A stretch of DNA of 64,000 nucleotides from an uncultured Clostridia bacterium (GTDB lineage: Bacteria > Bacillota > Clostridia > Lachnospirales > Lachnospiraceae), in contig CAMIZL010000001.1 in the NCBI GenBank assembly GCA_946403295.1, positions 186,001 through 250,000 of the forward strand. The letters are read 5' to 3'. Under the pieces are notes generated by a model. The model did not search any database. It was not told the DNA's origin and saw only the letters and a program-made list of their open reading frames with translations. The translations under genes and the position numbers were made by a program. Shown piece after piece: positions 46,530 through 54,916 of this stretch (the first letter of the stretch is position 1; every line of letters begins with the position of its first letter).

Positions 46530-48974
46530 ATGACAGAATTACTTGCTCCGGCGGGATCTGTAGAAGCACTTCACAGTGCAGTAAACGCCGGTTGTGATGC
46601 AGTCTATATAGGTGGAAAATTGTTTGGCGCACGAGCATATGCGGATAATCCGGATCGCGATGAACTTCTCGGCGCCATTGATTATTGTCATATATTTGAT
46701 AAGAAAATCTATCTTACAGTCAATACTCTTCTCAAAAACGATGAACTGCAGGACAATCTCTATAATTTTTTAAGACCCTACCATGAAGAGGGTCTTGACG
46801 GTGTTATCGTGTCGGATCCGGGGGTTATGAAAGCGATCTCCGTATTGTTTCCGGGACTGCCTATCCATATCAGTACACAGGCATCGGTCACAAGCGCCGA
46901 GGGAGCAAAGATGATCTCAACTCTTGCAAAAGGTATCACGAGAGTCGTTCCCGCGAGAGAGCTTTCGATCGAAGAAATAGAGACGTTTAAAAAGAATACC
47001 GATCTGGAAGTTGAAGTATTTGTTCACGGAGCCATGTGTGTAAGCTACTCGGGTCAATGTCTGATGAGCTCGATAGCGGGCGGAAGAAGCGGCAACAGAG
47101 GCCGCTGCGCGCAACCCTGCCGCAAGAATTACGATACCGGTATCAATGATTCGTTTATCCTTTCGTGTAAAGACATGTGTACGATACCTGCGATCGGCAG
47201 GCTCATGCGCGCCGGGATCGATTCGTTTAAGATCGAGGGAAGGATGAAATCCCCCATATATGTAGCCGCCACCGTTGCCGCATACAGAAAGTATATGGAT
47301 ATTGCCGCGAGGGAAGGTGACGCATATGAAGATTATCTTAAAAAACATTGTGCGGAACTTGAAAGAGATATCAATAAGCTCAGAGAGATATATAATCGCG
47401 GAGGGTTTTGCACGGGTTTTATGCTCGGTGACAAAAACCTGATCTGTTCCGACAAAGCATCCCATAACGGTGTTCTCGTCGGCAAGGTCGCAAGCGTTTC
47501 GGGACGCGAAGCTACGATACTCTTCGATAAAGAGATTGGTCAGGGAGATGTCCTTGAGATAAGACGCGACGACGGTTCCGCATTATATGAATATACTTCG
47601 GGAAGCACTTTTAAGGCAGGCTCACAATTTGGCGTACTTGTGCAAAAAGGATATAAGGCGTCGAGTGGTCAGCGTGTTTTCAGGGTCAGGAACAATGCTG
47701 TCATCAATGAGATAAGCGAAAAATATATAAATGATCCCATAAAGAGAAAGATAGGCATCCGGTTTGAAGCACGTCGCGAAGTTCCGCTTATGATAAAAGC
47801 ATATACGCAGAGTGAACGAAAAGATCTCACCGTAAGTGTTTGCGGCGCATGTCCCGAGGAAGCGATAACGGCTTGTGCAAGCGAAGAAAACATACGCAAA
47901 CATCTTTGCAAAACGGGTGATTCGTTCTTTGAGATAACAGAATCGGAAATCATCCTGGATGAGGGGCTTTTTATCCCTGTGGGAGCGATAAACACCTTGA
48001 GAAGGGAAGCGCTTGAAGCGCTGAAACAAAAACTCGTTAACAGATATAGGGAAGACCGTCATGTAAATGACGGTGATGAATGCCTTGATACCGTAAAAGG
48101 CAGCATAAGCGTTGATATACTCAGTGAAAAAGACAACGATACAAGATTCGAAGTGAAGACACCCGCCCCTCCGCGTCATGCGCTTGTTACCTTTGAAGAG
48201 AGCCTTGCGCCCGTCCTTGAGGACGAAAGCATCAGACGCATATATCTGCCCCTCGGGCCGCTCAGGGATAAAGAAGCCGTTTTAAAGCGTTTTAAGATGC
48301 TTTCCGGGAAGCTTTCGGAAGAGGGAAGAGAACTTTTTGTATCGTTACCCTTTATATGCAGAAAAAACACTCTTGAAATGATAAAGGAATATGATATCGT
48401 AAACAGCCTCTCGAAGGACTGCGGGTTCCTTGTGAGAAACAACGAAGAACTCAGTCTGTTTGAGGGCAGGGACGATATAAGGATCATTCTCGATCACAGT
48501 CTTCATATCTTTAACAAGATATCCGCATTTGCTTACGGGCATGACTTTACGTACAGTCCCGAGCTCAACAGAGAAGAACTTTCCGATTTCGGTATAAAGG
48601 GCGCGGGAGAGCTGATCGTATACGGAAGGCTTCCTCTCATGCAGACCGCGCATTGCGTGTACAGGAACGAAGGACTTGAATGCCTTGCGGGCAGGAACGG
48701 ATCCGTAAGGGCAGAGAGCCATCTTACGCTTAAAGATGCAAGAGGCTATGTGTTCCCCGTTATACGCAGATGCGAATACTGCACGAATCTGATACTTAAC
48801 AGCTCAATCCTCGATTTAAGAGACCTGACAAACGATATAAACGAGATCGCTCCGGGATCCGTAAGATATGAATTCACGACCGAGAGCGTGGACGAGATAA
48901 GAAATATCCTAAACGGCTCTCGCACGGAGGGATATGAATATACGTACGGTCACTTCAGAAGAGGAGTTATGTGA
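46530..48974 (+). CDS. Peptidase U32 family protein with DUF3656-type extension
   Basis: The 814-residue protein shows ELLAPAGSVEALHSAVNAGC at the N-terminus and the U32 signature EVFVHGAMCVSYSGQCLMS near residue 165. Further Cys-containing segments follow (NRGRCAQPCRKNY, FILSCKDMC, and CEYCTNLIL near the end). Members of this group include RlhA (hydroxylation of 23S rRNA C2501) and collagenase-like proteins. The double-length form with a middle DUF3656-like region is frequent in Clostridia. An RNA-modifying role is more likely than proteolysis, but this is unproven for the long form. Confidence 0.87.
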   Translation: MTELLAPAGSVEALHSAVNAGCDAVYIGGKLFGARAYADNPDRDELLGAIDYCHIFDKKIYLTVNTLLKNDELQDNLYNFLRPYHEEGLDGVIVSDPGVMKAISVLFPGLPIHISTQASVTSAEGAKMISTLAKGITRVVPARELSIEEIETFKKNTDLEVEVFVHGAMCVSYSGQCLMSSIAGGRSGNRGRCAQPCRKNYDTGINDSFILSCKDMCTIPAIGRLMRAGIDSFKIEGRMKSPIYVAATVAAYRKYMDIAAREGDAYEDYLKKHCAELERDINKLREIYNRGGFCTGFMLGDKNLICSDKASHNGVLVGKVASVSGREATILFDKEIGQGDVLEIRRDDGSALYEYTSGSTFKAGSQFGVLVQKGYKASSGQRVFRVRNNAVINEISEKYINDPIKRKIGIRFEARREVPLMIKAYTQSERKDLTVSVCGACPEEAITACASEENIRKHLCKTGDSFFEITESEIILDEGLFIPVGAINTLRREALEALKQKLVNRYREDRHVNDGDECLDTVKGSISVDILSEKDNDTRFEVKTPAPPRHALVTFEESLAPVLEDESIRRIYLPLGPLRDKEAVLKRFKMLSGKLSEEGRELFVSLPFICRKNTLEMIKEYDIVNSLSKDCGFLVRNNEELSLFEGRDDIRIILDHSLHIFNKISAFAYGHDFTYSPELNREELSDFGIKGAGELIVYGRLPLMQTAHCVYRNEGLECLAGRNGSVRAESHLTLKDARGYVFPVIRRCEYCTNLILNSSILDLRDLTNDINEIAPGSVRYEFTTESVDEIRNILNGSRTEGYEYTYGHFRRGVM

Positions 48975-48978
48975 TTAC

Positions 48979-49007
48979 TTGCAAAATTTTCCAATTATTG
49001 CTATACT
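48979..49007 (+). promoter_or_regulatory. Promoter of the Nudix gene
   Basis: TTGCAA at 48979-48984, a 17-base spacer and the extended -10 TGCTATACT ending at 49007. The start codon lies 40 bases further on. Confidence 0.7.
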
Positions 49008-49046
49008 ACATGCAGTTTTGTTACACCGATAACGGAGGTCTCGTCA

Positions 49047-49493
49047 ATGGTAGATGCAACGAGCTGTGGTGGTGTAGTCATATTTCGAGGCAGGATACTT
49101 TTGTTATATAAGAATTTCAGAAACAAGTATGACGGATGGGTCCTTCCTAAAGGAACAGTAGAACCTGGTGAAGAGCATGAACAGACGGCTCTCAGAGAAG
49201 TTAAGGAAGAAACGGGGGTTGATGCACAGATAGTATCGTTTATCGACACAAGCCGATATACTTTCAATGCATCCGATGCTGTTATTTCCAAAGAAGTTCA
49301 CTGGTATCTTATGATAGCTGACAGCTATTACAGCAAACCTCAAAAAGAGGAGTATTTTTTCGACTCGGGATATTACAAATTTCACGAGGCTGTTCACTTA
49401 CTCAAATTTGTGAATGAGAGAGAAATCTTACAAAAAGCCTATAACGAATATCAGAGACTCAGAAAAAGTCACCTTTGGGGCAAAAAACAATGA
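49047..49493 (+). CDS. Nudix hydrolase
   Basis: The 148-residue protein contains a complete Nudix box, with GTVEPGEEHEQTALREVKEE leading into TGV. It hydrolyses nucleoside diphosphates linked to another group. The N-terminal CGGVVIFRGRILLLYKN and the WVLPKG segment resemble diadenosine polyphosphate hydrolases, but the substrate is not certain. The ribosome binding site is CGGAGG. It converges with the ComFB-like gene across a symmetric terminator. Confidence 0.9.
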   Translation: MVDATSCGGVVIFRGRILLLYKNFRNKYDGWVLPKGTVEPGEEHEQTALREVKEETGVDAQIVSFIDTSRYTFNASDAVISKEVHWYLMIADSYYSKPQKEEYFFDSGYYKFHEAVHLLKFVNEREILQKAYNEYQRLRKSHLWGKKQ

Positions 49494-49495
49494 CT

Positions 49496-49524
49496 AAAAC
49501 CGGTTGGCTCGCCAACCGGTTTTT
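49496..49524. terminator. Bidirectional terminator between Nudix and ComFB-like genes
   Basis: A perfect 13-bp stem AAAACCGGTTGGC / GCCAACCGGTTTT has a 2-base loop and an additional T. It works on both strands by symmetry. Confidence 0.88.
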
Positions 49525-49543
49525 GCACAGTTCATTAATCTGA

Positions 49544-49813
49544 TCAATTGTGTCTGGGATGGTTCTTTACGATGATCGCTGCATTTGTTATCTCGGTAAT
49601 GATGGCGATATCAAAAGTATTGCTTAAAGAATCGATCTTCGAGAGGAGTTCCCCATTGTTGGTTGCAACATATTTGGGATGAAGTCTGTTAAGCGTGTAA
49701 CAGAGGATGTCTGTTTTGCATATCTCGCATGTGCAAACACCGAGCTTGTCGATCATTTTATCAAGCTTTTGGGAAACAATGTCTTCCATGAGGTTTTTGA
49801 TTGTAATTGCCAT
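49544..49813 (-). CDS. ComFB-like (late competence development) small protein
   Basis: The 89-residue cytosolic protein shows the ComFB pattern. NLMEDIVSQKLDKMI is followed by the Cys-rich segment CTCEICKTDILCYTLN, and then by LHPKYVATNNGELLSKI. The Cys residues suggest zinc binding. ComFB sits in the B. subtilis comF operon, and in other bacteria related domains occur as cyclic-dinucleotide-binding proteins. No competence genes are nearby here. GGAGG precedes the start by 5 bases. Confidence 0.82.
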   Translation of the reverse strand: MAITIKNLMEDIVSQKLDKMIDKLGVCTCEICKTDILCYTLNRLHPKYVATNNGELLSKIDSLSNTFDIAIITEITNAAIIVKNHPRHN

Positions 49814-49883
49814 GACTGCCTCCGAAAAATTTAATAAATAAATTATAGATTATAGTTAGAAATTCTACAAGGAGAAAATCCTT

Positions 49884-50321
49884 ATGAAAATGAAATTTGA
49901 GATATCGCCCACAATGAAAGAAACGATCCTTTATGCCATATCGGGTGCACTTACGACTCTCGTAAACTTTGCGACCTCGTATCTGCTTTATAACGTACTG
50001 GGTGTGAACGAAAATATCACAAATGCGGTTGCATGGGTTGCCGCAATACTTTTTGCATTCTTTTCGGCTCATATTTTTGTCTTTAAGACATCGCAAAAAG
50101 AAGTCGGAGCAAATATTTCGCCCGTCAAAAGGTTCTTTTTGTTCGCACTCGGAAGGATCTTTACGCTTATAGTAGAACTTGCGGCTACGTTTATATTCGT
50201 TACTAAGCTCGAAAACGATTTCTGGATCATCAAAGTGATCATTTCCGTTATCGTTATAATCCTAAATTATATAATCTCAAAATTTATCGTCTTTAAGAAA
50301 AAAGACAAAGACATTCTATAA
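49884..50321 (+). CDS. GtrA-family membrane protein
   Basis: The 145-residue protein has four membrane spans (YAISGALTTLVNFATSYLLY, ITNAVAWVAAILFAFFSAHIFVF, FFLFALGRIFTLIVELAATFIFV, IIKVIISVIVIILNYIISKFIVF). The spans and the N-terminal GALTTLVNFATSYLL motif match GtrA. GtrA proteins are thought to help move lipid-linked sugars across the membrane for cell-surface glycans. A strong ribosome binding site AAGGAG precedes the start. The methyltransferase gene follows 12 bp later. Confidence 0.88.
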   Translation: MKMKFEISPTMKETILYAISGALTTLVNFATSYLLYNVLGVNENITNAVAWVAAILFAFFSAHIFVFKTSQKEVGANISPVKRFFLFALGRIFTLIVELAATFIFVTKLENDFWIIKVIISVIVIILNYIISKFIVFKKKDKDIL

Positions 50322-50333
50322 AGAGGAGTATAT

Positions 50334-51533
50334 ATGGATAAAAAAGCTGTGATCAAAAAAGGTGAGGGACGTTACCTGAAAAAAGGCGGTCTTTGGCTTT
50401 ATGACAACGAAATATCCGAACTGAAGGGTGACATAAATGACGGCGATATCATCGAAGTAGAAGATTTTGACGGCTATTTTATGGGCATGGGATTCATAAA
50501 CAGAGCATCGAAGATAACCGTCAGGATGCTTACGAGACGTACGCGCACATATGATATCGATTCGCTCATAAATGAACGCGTGAGGGACGCATGGGAACAC
50601 AGAAAAAAAGTTGTCGACACAAGTTCATGCAGGGTCATATTCGCCGAGGCCGATTATCTTCCCGGAATAGTTATCGATAAATTTGAAGATATACTCGTTG
50701 TCGAATCGCTTGCCCTGGGGATCGATCTTTTAAAGGAAAAGATCGTAAAAGCGGTTAAAGATATACTTGCGTCCGACGGCATTAACATCAGAGGCGTATA
50801 TGAGAGAAGCGAATCGAATCTGAGAAGACTTGAAGGCATGAAACCATACAAAGGGTTTATCGGTCCCGCATTTGAAAATGAGATTGAGATCGTCGAAAAC
50901 GGCGTAAAATATATTGTGGACGTTATGGACGGTCAAAAGACCGGATTCTTCCTTGACCAGAAATATAACAGACAGGCCGCGGGAAGGCTTTGTAAGGGTG
51001 CGAAGGTCCTTGACTGCTTTACACATACGGGATCGTTTGCTTTAAATGCGGCGCTTGGCGGAGCCGAAAGCGTTCTTGGGCTTGATATTTCAAAGTTTGC
51101 CATCGATACCGCAGTCAGAAACGCCGTGCTTAACGGATTCGAAGAAAAGGTATCTTTTCATTGTACGGATGTTTTCGAGGAACTTCCTATGCTTTATGAA
51201 AAAGGCGAAAGATTCGATGTGGTCATACTCGATCCGCCCGCATTCACAAAATCAAGGGATTCGATAAAGAATGCCGTAAAAGGTTATAAAGAGATAAACC
51301 TCAGAGGAATGAAGCTTCTCAAAGACAAGGGATATCTTTGTACATGTACATGTTCGCATTTTATGGACAGCGATCTTTTCCTTGATACGGTTCATAAAGC
51401 TGCAAGGGATGCACATAAACGTTTGAGACTCGTCGAGTCGAGAGCACAGTCTCCGGACCATCCGATCGTGCTTGGAATGGATGAATCATCCTATCTTAAA
51501 TTCCTGATCTTTCAGGTATATGACGAAAAATGA
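50334..51533 (+). CDS. Class I SAM-dependent 23S rRNA methyltransferase, RlmI family
   Basis: The 399-residue protein starts with a PUA RNA-binding domain (KGEGRYLKKGGLWLYDNEIS). A central EEHEE-like region and a Rossmann methyltransferase fold follow. The latter has LDCFTHTGSFALNAALGGA (SAM binding), the acidic LGLDIS and the catalytic region VVILDPPAFTKSRDS. TCTCSHFMD near the end holds the Cys expected of an m5C enzyme. RlmI methylates C1962 of 23S rRNA in E. coli. The last codons lie in the first copy of a 42-bp-period duplication. Confidence 0.88.
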   Translation: MDKKAVIKKGEGRYLKKGGLWLYDNEISELKGDINDGDIIEVEDFDGYFMGMGFINRASKITVRMLTRRTRTYDIDSLINERVRDAWEHRKKVVDTSSCRVIFAEADYLPGIVIDKFEDILVVESLALGIDLLKEKIVKAVKDILASDGINIRGVYERSESNLRRLEGMKPYKGFIGPAFENEIEIVENGVKYIVDVMDGQKTGFFLDQKYNRQAAGRLCKGAKVLDCFTHTGSFALNAALGGAESVLGLDISKFAIDTAVRNAVLNGFEEKVSFHCTDVFEELPMLYEKGERFDVVILDPPAFTKSRDSIKNAVKGYKEINLRGMKLLKDKGYLCTCTCSHFMDSDLFLDTVHKAARDAHKRLRLVESRAQSPDHPIVLGMDESSYLKFLIFQVYDEK

Positions 51534-51595
51534 TCAGTCACCGCCGATCTTTAAGAGGTATATGACGAAAAACGATCAGTCACCGCCGAGCTTTA
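51514..51595. repeat. Tandem duplication, two 40-bp copies with a 42-bp period
   Basis: Copy 1 (51514-51553) and copy 2 (51556-51595) both run from AGGTATATGACGAAAAA to CTTTA and differ at two bases. Copy 1 contains the end of the RlmI-type gene, and copy 2 contains the end of the small minus-strand gene. The event therefore duplicated a junction of two convergent genes. Confidence 0.85.
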
Positions 51596-51779
51596 TGGGT
51601 TCGGCGGTTTCACATCTGAAATACTTTATCATGTTGGGGTTGTGCATCTTGAGAGGATTGTCGTCTTCGGCGATGGTAAGATCCCTCGTGTAAGAAGTGG
51701 GAGTGTAGATCTTGAAATTGTCAAATCCGCTTCCATCGAAGGGGAGCACAGGAGCAAATCTCGCATCCGTATATGACAT
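51576..51779 (-). CDS. Hypothetical small protein (67 residues)
   Basis: The family is not recognised. The start at 51779 is chosen because AAGGAGAG sits 6 bases upstream; the frame is open further, but without a ribosome binding site. The protein begins MSYTDARFAPVLPF, is hydrophilic without a signal or membrane span, and ends KYFRCETAEPIKLGGD. It has one Cys. It converges with the RlmI-type gene and its last codons lie in the second copy of the tandem duplication; the first copy encodes an almost identical ending plus stop. The strong ribosome binding site supports a real gene. Confidence 0.6.
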   Translation of the reverse strand: MSYTDARFAPVLPFDGSGFDNFKIYTPTSYTRDLTIAEDDNPLKMHNPNMIKYFRCETAEPIKLGGD

Positions 51780-51907
51780 TTGAGCTCTCCTTTCTGTTCC
51801 TGATCCGAATTTTTGATTTCGGAAGTTTTCTGTCATTTACAACACGAAAACAACCGACATATATTTATTTATGTTATACTACAAAAAAAGTATGAAAACA
51901 AGTGGAA

Positions 51908-51927
51908 TTTGACACAATTTTGACACA
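51908..51927 (+). promoter_or_regulatory. Twin TTTGACACA motif upstream of the acidic orphan gene
   Basis: TTTGACACA occurs at 51908-51916 and again at 51919-51927, 11 bases or one helical turn apart. Each contains a perfect -35 TTGACA, but no good -10 lies 16-18 bases from either; TATAGA is only 11 bases from the second. It could be an activator site or alternative -35s. A separate TGTTATACT (51878-51886 area) is an extended -10 lacking a -35. Confidence 0.4.
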
Positions 51928-52002
51928 TGTTTGGTGTATAGAGAAATTAAGTATAGAAAGAATGCAGTACTATGAGATTTTTTAAGAAAGGAGGCTCTGC
52001 TG

Positions 52003-52770
52003 ATGAACGTTTGGATCACAGAACGCGGACTTTTCAGTAATGACAGGCATGATTATCCCATCAGCCACAGTACACCTGTGAATAAAGTAGAGGCTCCCGA
52101 AAGAGTCTCGGATAATTACAGCATCGTCAGAGAAGTTGAGCAAGCTTACGTAGCCGAGAATACACCCGCATATACCGTTAATATCTCGAGCATGGGCAGG
52201 GCCGCACTTCAGTCGATGGCAGAATTATCAAAAGATTATGATAATTATTATGATCAACTGCAATCCGACTATGTAAACAATACAACAACAGAAGCTGAGG
52301 ATACCGCACAGACACAGGAGAACCCGATCACGGATGAGACGGCTAATGAGGAAAACGTAGCGGTAACAAACGATCTTGATACACGTATTGAGGAGGAGGT
52401 TTACGAACCTGCTGCCGATACATCGGTTCAGACTATCTATGATAACGCTGCATCGGATGTCGAGAACGAAGAGCTTTTCGAAGAGACGGAGGGAACTCTC
52501 GAAACTCAGCTTATTGAAGAACCCGGACAGATTGAAGTCCTTGAGAAGATTGAGCCTGAAGAGGAACTTGAAATGCCTGTTCAGCTCGCAGACACGGACG
52601 AAGTCGAACCCGGTTCTGACAGGCTGGTAGAGCCTACTATCGAGGAACAGGAAACAAGACAGCAGGTTGAAGAATCTGAAAGACCTGACAACAATCCTGT
52701 TATCAGACAGGCAGTGGCAGCTTACAATTACCAGATGTCGTTCGCAATTAATCTTGCCATGACCCAGTAA
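52003..52770 (+). CDS. Acidic protein of unknown function
   Basis: The family of this 255-residue protein is not recognised. The N-terminal 75 residues are mixed (WITERGLFSNDRHDYPISHS, then VNISSMGRAALQSMAELSKDY). About residues 85-225 are a low-complexity Glu/Asp/Thr/Gln-rich stretch, probably disordered. The last 25 residues (RQAVAAYNYQMSFAINLAM) form a likely amphipathic helix. No signal peptide or membrane span is present. It precedes a FliD-like gene by 65 bp, so a flagellar or surface-export link is possible but unproven. AAGGAGG lies 8 bases before the start. Confidence 0.7.
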   Translation: MNVWITERGLFSNDRHDYPISHSTPVNKVEAPERVSDNYSIVREVEQAYVAENTPAYTVNISSMGRAALQSMAELSKDYDNYYDQLQSDYVNNTTTEAEDTAQTQENPITDETANEENVAVTNDLDTRIEEEVYEPAADTSVQTIYDNAASDVENEELFEETEGTLETQLIEEPGQIEVLEKIEPEEELEMPVQLADTDEVEPGSDRLVEPTIEEQETRQQVEESERPDNNPVIRQAVAAYNYQMSFAINLAMTQ

Positions 52771-52835
52771 TCCGGGTTCCTGCAATTTTAGAGGCGCTGT
52801 TGTTTAAAATATAATAAGACAAGGAGGTCATTATT

Positions 52836-53561
52836 ATGTCGTTAAATTCTTTGGGCGGTATTTCTAACCAGTCATCGGGTATGAACTGGATTTTTTCATC
52901 ACAGAGTGCCAAGTCTTCTTCGGGCGCTTCTTTTCCCAATGTTTCGGATTATAATCTGATCAAGAGCGGGGCTTATAAAAAGCTTCTTAATTCGTATTAC
53001 GGTAATGCAACAAGAAGTAAGACCATATCCGACAATACCGAGACTCTTGATGCCGGAAAGAAGGAAAAGGTAAATCTTGTAGCAGCAAATACGGATTCAA
53101 AGGCACTTGCTTCTTCGATAGCCGATCTTTCCGGAGTTACTGTTTCCAATGAAAACAGAGATGAGCTTAAGAACTCGATCAAAAAGGTTGTTGAGAATTA
53201 TAATAAGCTCGTTGATTCCGGCAGTGAAGTCGATAACCATTCGGTTCTCCGTAATGTATTATGGATGACAAAAGGAACAGGAGAAAACGCAGGATTGCTT
53301 TCGGATATCGGCATTACGATAGGAGAAGGAAACAAGCTTTCGTTCGACGAAACCAAATTCGACAATGCGTCTCTTTCCGATGTATCGACACTCACTAAGG
53401 GTAAGGATTCATTCTTCGGCAGAGTAATGACACGTGCGCTCACTGTTTCGAGGGAAGCAGCCGCTGCCGTAAATCAGAATCTTACCGGGTCCGTTTATTC
53501 CAAAGACGGCATGAGATACGGAGACATCAATCCTTCGGCGATGATCAATCAACTCACATAA
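52836..53561 (+). CDS. Short protein related to the C-terminal part of flagellar cap FliD
   Basis: The 241-residue protein has a Ser/Gly-rich N-terminus (MSLNSLGGISNQSSGMNW). Its core matches the FliD C-terminal pattern: VVENYNKLVDSGSE, then GLLSDIGITIGEGNKLSFDE and TKFDNASLSDVSTLTKGKDS. Normal FliD is 400-700 residues and begins with a conserved N-terminal helix, which is absent here. The gene is therefore a domain-sized relative, not a full cap protein. No other flagellar gene is nearby. The ribosome binding site AAGGAGGT is strong and a clear terminator follows, so it is a real expressed unit. Confidence 0.65.
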   Translation: MSLNSLGGISNQSSGMNWIFSSQSAKSSSGASFPNVSDYNLIKSGAYKKLLNSYYGNATRSKTISDNTETLDAGKKEKVNLVAANTDSKALASSIADLSGVTVSNENRDELKNSIKKVVENYNKLVDSGSEVDNHSVLRNVLWMTKGTGENAGLLSDIGITIGEGNKLSFDETKFDNASLSDVSTLTKGKDSFFGRVMTRALTVSREAAAAVNQNLTGSVYSKDGMRYGDINPSAMINQLT

Positions 53562-53564
53562 AAG

Positions 53565-53592
53565 AAAAAACATCCGTAGGGATGTTTTTTTC
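53565..53592. terminator. Bidirectional terminator
   Basis: AAAAAACATCC pairs with GGATGTTTTTT around GTAG. Ts follow on the plus strand, and TTTTTTCTTTT follows on the minus strand, serving the FliD-like gene and cyclophilin. Confidence 0.92.
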
Positions 53593-53602
53593 TTGCACTT
53601 TT

Positions 53603-54130
53603 TTATCTTTCGGTTTTTTCGGGTTCGGGATATTCTTCTCCGAAGAGTTCGACAGTTACCTTTTCCATGCATTGTTTCTTAAGAGGTCTGTCGCTGTAAT
53701 CCGTATCTGTTTCGGCGATCTTGTCAACGACTTCCATGCCTGCCGTTACTTTACCGAAAGATGCGTATTGACCGTCGAGATGAGGTGAATCCTCATGCAT
53801 GATAAAGAATTGTGATCCCGCGGAGTCAGGCATCATTGAACGTGCCATCGAAAGAACACCGCGTGAATGCTTAAGATCGTTTTTGAAACCGTTGTCGGTG
53901 AATTCGCCTTTGATCGAATATCCGGGGCCGCCCATTCCTGTGCCGGTGGGATCGCCGCCCTGGATCATAAAGCCTGCTATAACTCTGTGGAAAATGATCC
54001 CGTCATAAAAACCTTTCTTTACAAGCGAGATAAAGTTGTTAACGGTATTGGGAGCGATATCGGGATAAAGTTCCGCTTTGATCGTATCACCGCCCTGCAT
54101 GGTGATAGTAACGATAGGATTCTGTTTCAT
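53603..54130 (-). CDS. Peptidyl-prolyl cis-trans isomerase, cyclophilin type
   Basis: The 175-residue foldase has the catalytic Arg in GIIFHRVIAGFMIQGGDPTG, plus FTDNGFKNDLKHSRGVLSMA and the GSQFFI segment. No signal peptide is present, so it is cytoplasmic. The Met at 54130 is used, because AAGGAA lies about 9 bases upstream; an in-frame Met six codons earlier has none. The gene is monocistronic between a terminator and a divergent promoter region. Confidence 0.94.
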   Translation of the reverse strand: MKQNPIVTITMQGGDTIKAELYPDIAPNTVNNFISLVKKGFYDGIIFHRVIAGFMIQGGDPTGTGMGGPGYSIKGEFTDNGFKNDLKHSRGVLSMARSMMPDSAGSQFFIMHEDSPHLDGQYASFGKVTAGMEVVDKIAETDTDYSDRPLKKQCMEKVTVELFGEEYPEPEKTER

Positions 54131-54173
54131 TGGTTTGTTTCCTTTCATTGGTTGTGGATGATTATTGCATCGC

Positions 54174-54202
54174 TTGATTTATTCTATACCATATAATAAA
54201 AT
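54174..54202 (+). promoter_or_regulatory. Promoter of the DUF1700-like/DUF4097 pair
   Basis: TTGATT at 54174-54179 and TAAAAT at 54197-54202 are 17 bases apart, about 57 bases before the start codon. Confidence 0.6.
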
Positions 54203-54259
54203 ATTTCCAACTGTAAATGTTTTATTTGCAAGAAAGTTCCAGGAAAGGATCTTTTGCGG

Positions 54260-54916
54260 ATGAATATGGATTTTGATTACTGGGCAAGCAAGGCCCGTGA
54301 AGAAAACCCCGATTTCGGCCTCGAAGAGAGAGTGGAAGCAGTTCCCGAAATAATTGAAGAAACTGCTGATAAGGGCTTTGAAGAACCGCTCGATATGAAT
54401 ATGCCCATCAGTGATGATGCGGTCATCAAGGAGCCGGTTGCTTCAAATGATATCCCTTCTACGGAAGACGTGATTTTAAACGAACAATCCGATGAAACAA
54501 GGAAACAACCTAAAGCGGGAAGGATATGCAAAGCTATATTCCTCGGTGTTCCGTTCGGGATCCCGATCTTTATACTTATGCTTGCACTCCTCGGTGTTTT
54601 AGTGGCGGCGGTCTGCGTGATATTCGGCGTTATGGTCATGTCCGCATTTTTACTTACTGTCGGAGGACTGTCATTTGTACTTCTCGGAATATCAAATGTG
54701 CATGTGCTCCTCGCGCCTTCGCTTCTTTTGATCGGTGTCGGTATTTTTTCAATCTCTGTCGGAATATTTGTCGGCCTTCTTACAAGACTTGTATTTAAAT
54801 ATGTTCTGCTCGGACTTATAAAAACCTTTGTTTTGCCGGTCAGATTTGTTAAGCTGTTCTTTTGTAAGAAAAATACGGGGGAAGAGTATATACCGGGAGA
54901 GGAGGAGAACGCATGA
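54260..54916 (+). CDS. Membrane protein, DUF1700-like
   Basis: The 218-residue protein has an acidic cytosolic N-terminal half (about residues 1-90, rich in Glu and Asp). A membrane half with three or four spans follows (IPIFILMLALLGVLVAAVCVIF, SAFLLTVGGLSFVLLG, LLAPSLLLIGVGIFSISVGIF) and the protein ends in a short charged tail. Gene order with a DUF4097 protein is typical of DUF1700-like proteins in Firmicutes, usually with a PadR regulator, which is missing here. The start at 54260 follows AAAGGAT; a TTG two codons earlier is less likely. Its stop overlaps the next start (ATGA). Confidence 0.65.
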   Translation: MNMDFDYWASKAREENPDFGLEERVEAVPEIIEETADKGFEEPLDMNMPISDDAVIKEPVASNDIPSTEDVILNEQSDETRKQPKAGRICKAIFLGVPFGIPIFILMLALLGVLVAAVCVIFGVMVMSAFLLTVGGLSFVLLGISNVHVLLAPSLLLIGVGIFSISVGIFVGLLTRLVFKYVLLGLIKTFVLPVRFVKLFFCKKNTGEEYIPGEEENA

